64,000 nucleotides of DNA from Rouxiella chamberiensis (lineage in GTDB: Bacteria > Pseudomonadota > Gammaproteobacteria > Enterobacterales > Enterobacteriaceae): positions 3,782,001-3,846,000 of the forward strand of contig NZ_CP114058.1 of NCBI RefSeq assembly GCF_026967475.1, given 5' to 3'. The stretch's first letter is position 1, and the number at the start of each line of letters is the position of its first letter. The position numbers and the translations under genes are program-made. Positions 62,823 through 64,000 of the stretch are shown in pieces. Under the pieces are notes generated by a model. That model was given only the letters and a program-made list of their open reading frames with translations. It did no database searches and had not been told where the DNA came from.

Positions 62823-64000
62823 TCAATCACCCTGCCTTTGAAGGCGAAGAGTCCCTGCGGACGTTTCTGAATAAACAGGATGATCAGCGCCAGTATCAGG
62901 ATTTTGCCCAAGACAGCGCCGATTTCCGGCTCGAGGATTTTATTGACGATGCCGAGGCCGAAGGCGGCCACCACCGTTCCGGCGAGCTGGCCTACACCGC
63001 CCAGCACCACGACGAGGAAGGAGTCGATGATATAGCCCTGACCCAGTTCCGGTCCGACATTGCTGAGTTGCGACAGCGCGACGCCGCCCAGCCCGGCAAT
63101 GCCCGAGCCGAGGCCGAACGCCAGCATGTCGACGCGCCCAGTCGGCACACCGCAGCAGGCGGCCATCGCACGGTTTTGCGTGACGGCGCGAACGTTCATT
63201 CCGAGGCGGGTTTTGTTCAAAAGCAGCCAGGTCAGCGCCAGCACCAGCAAGACAAAGATGATGACCGCGATGCGATTGTACGGCAGCACCAGATTGGGCA
63301 GCAGTTGCACGCCTCCCGACAGCCAGTTCGGATTGGCGACCTCGACGTTCTGCGCGCCGAAAATTACCCTCACGCCCTGAATCAGAATCAGACTGATTCC
63401 CCAGGTGGCGAGCAGCGTTTCCAGCGGACGCCCATAAAGATGGCGAATCACCGAGCGCTCCAGCAGCATGCCGATACCGGCGGTAATAAAGAACGCCACC
63501 GGCAGCGCAACCAGCGGATAGAGCGCCAGCATGCCGGGCGCATAATGCTGGAACAGCGATTGCACCATATAGGTCGAATAGGAGCCGAGCATCAGCATCT
63601 CGCCGTGGGCCATATTAATGACGCCGAGCAGGCCATAGGTGATGGCAAGACCCAGCGCCGCCAGCAGCAGAATCGAGCCGAGCGACAGGCCGGTAAAGGC
63701 CTGACCCAGCAGGTCACCTATCATCAGCCGATGTTGCACGGCTTTCAGGCTGACGAGCGCGGCGGCGCGGACGTGGGGGTCCGCCTCGACTTTCGGGTCG
63801 GTCAAGGGCTGCAAATGCCCCTGCGTGTCCGGATCCGCCGATTCGCCGAGCAGTTCGACGGCGCGCAACCGCACCTGGGGATTCGGGTCGCTAAGCTGTA
63901 AATTGGCCAGCGCGATGCTCAAGGCAGCATGAACCACGTCATCCTGCTCCTGCGCCAGTCGGCGGGTCAGCAGCGGTAACTGGTCGGCCTGCGCCTCGCG
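62819..64000 (-). CDS. urtB: Urea ABC transporter permease UrtB, partial
   Basis: UrtB is the other permease. Only the C-terminal 393 codons are inside the window; the frame is open to the right edge (EAQADQLPLLTRRLAQEQ upstream of residue HAALSIAL). The visible N-terminal part is a periplasmic-domain-like helical region (DPNPQVRLRAVELLGESADP, HEAT-like), typical of gamma-proteobacterial UrtB, followed by the LivH-type membrane domain (LRLGVINMAHGEMLMLGSY region, AVTQNRAMAACCGVPTGRVD and GVGQLAGTVVAAFGLG). The urea-binding protein gene urtA should lie to the right. Confidence 0.92.
   Translation of the reverse strand, partial: REAQADQLPLLTRRLAQEQDDVVHAALSIALANLQLSDPNPQVRLRAVELLGESADPDTQGHLQPLTDPKVEADPHVRAAALVSLKAVQHRLMIGDLLGQAFTGLSLGSILLLAALGLAITYGLLGVINMAHGEMLMLGSYSTYMVQSLFQHYAPGMLALYPLVALPVAFFITAGIGMLLERSVIRHLYGRPLETLLATWGISLILIQGVRVIFGAQNVEVANPNWLSGGVQLLPNLVLPYNRIAVIIFVLLVLALTWLLLNKTRLGMNVRAVTQNRAMAACCGVPTGRVDMLAFGLGSGIAGLGGVALSQLSNVGPELGQGYIIDSFLVVVLGGVGQLAGTVVAAFGLGIVNKILEPEIGAVLGKILILALIILFIQKRPQGLFAFKGRVID

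Noticed and set aside
1..64000. CRISPR arrays, tRNA or rRNA genes, insertion sequences and prophage.
   Set aside because: No regularly spaced repeats, cloverleaf or rRNA sequence, transposase or phage gene was recognised on either strand.

Overview
The window is chromosomal DNA of a gamma-proteobacterium of the order Enterobacterales. Gene content and neighbourhoods (glyQ-glyS, yiaF, mtlA-mtlD-mtlR-yibL, sodA, fdhD-yibF, mdfA, wecH, ydcO-ydcN, a urea ABC transporter) resemble the E. coli backbone. The palindromic repeat upstream of glyQ and the general style point to the Yersiniaceae side of the order (Serratia/Rahnella/Rouxiella-like); the genus is an inference.

Bases 1-24908 are one flagellar biogenesis locus in the order of the second (lateral, Flag-2) system: flhA-flhB-fliRQPNM on the plus strand, then lafK-fliE-fliFGHIJ on the minus strand, a two-gene insert (glycosyltransferase plus FliB-like methylase), flgA-flgM-flgN on the plus strand, and flgBCDEFGHIJK on the minus strand running off the left edge. 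LafK, a sigma-54 activator without a receiver domain, FlgJ without a muramidase domain and a good -24/-12 promoter before flgB support the lateral assignment. Flagellin and motor genes are not in the window.

Bases 24966-37937 hold an MFS carrier, glycyl-tRNA synthetase (glyQS), a Cys/Met PLP enzyme, the lipoprotein YiaF, a DsbA-like thiol oxidoreductase, and a LysR regulator divergent from three genes that together could turn dehydroquinate into catechol: UbiD-type protocatechuate decarboxylase, 3-dehydroshikimate dehydratase and type I dehydroquinase. A 1.1 kb gene-poor stretch follows, with a 32-residue hydrophobic peptide gene on the minus strand and four CRP sites, leading into the mannitol genes mtlA, mtlD and mtlR.

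Bases 42980-58937 are small accessory and metabolic units: a LysE exporter with a divergent MocR regulator, yibL, sodA with a Fur box, fdhD, yibF, mdfA, wecH, a GlxA-type AraC regulator with an isochorismatase-like hydrolase, idnD, the ydcO-ydcN pair with twin operators, two GNAT acetyltransferases, a DUF1471 periplasmic protein and a GlsB-type membrane protein.

Bases 59068-60170 encode a protein with a C-terminal YwqJ-like deaminase signature (HAE then CxxC), a likely toxin or effector with no immunity gene beside it. The right end is the urea transporter urtE-urtD-urtC-urtB, with urtB cut by the window edge.

At least twelve genes, including housekeeping genes such as sodA, mtlD and yibL, are broken by single-base indels that restore a full-length family member when corrected. 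I read these as sequencing or assembly errors rather than true decay; I give the full span of each gene and mark it as interrupted.
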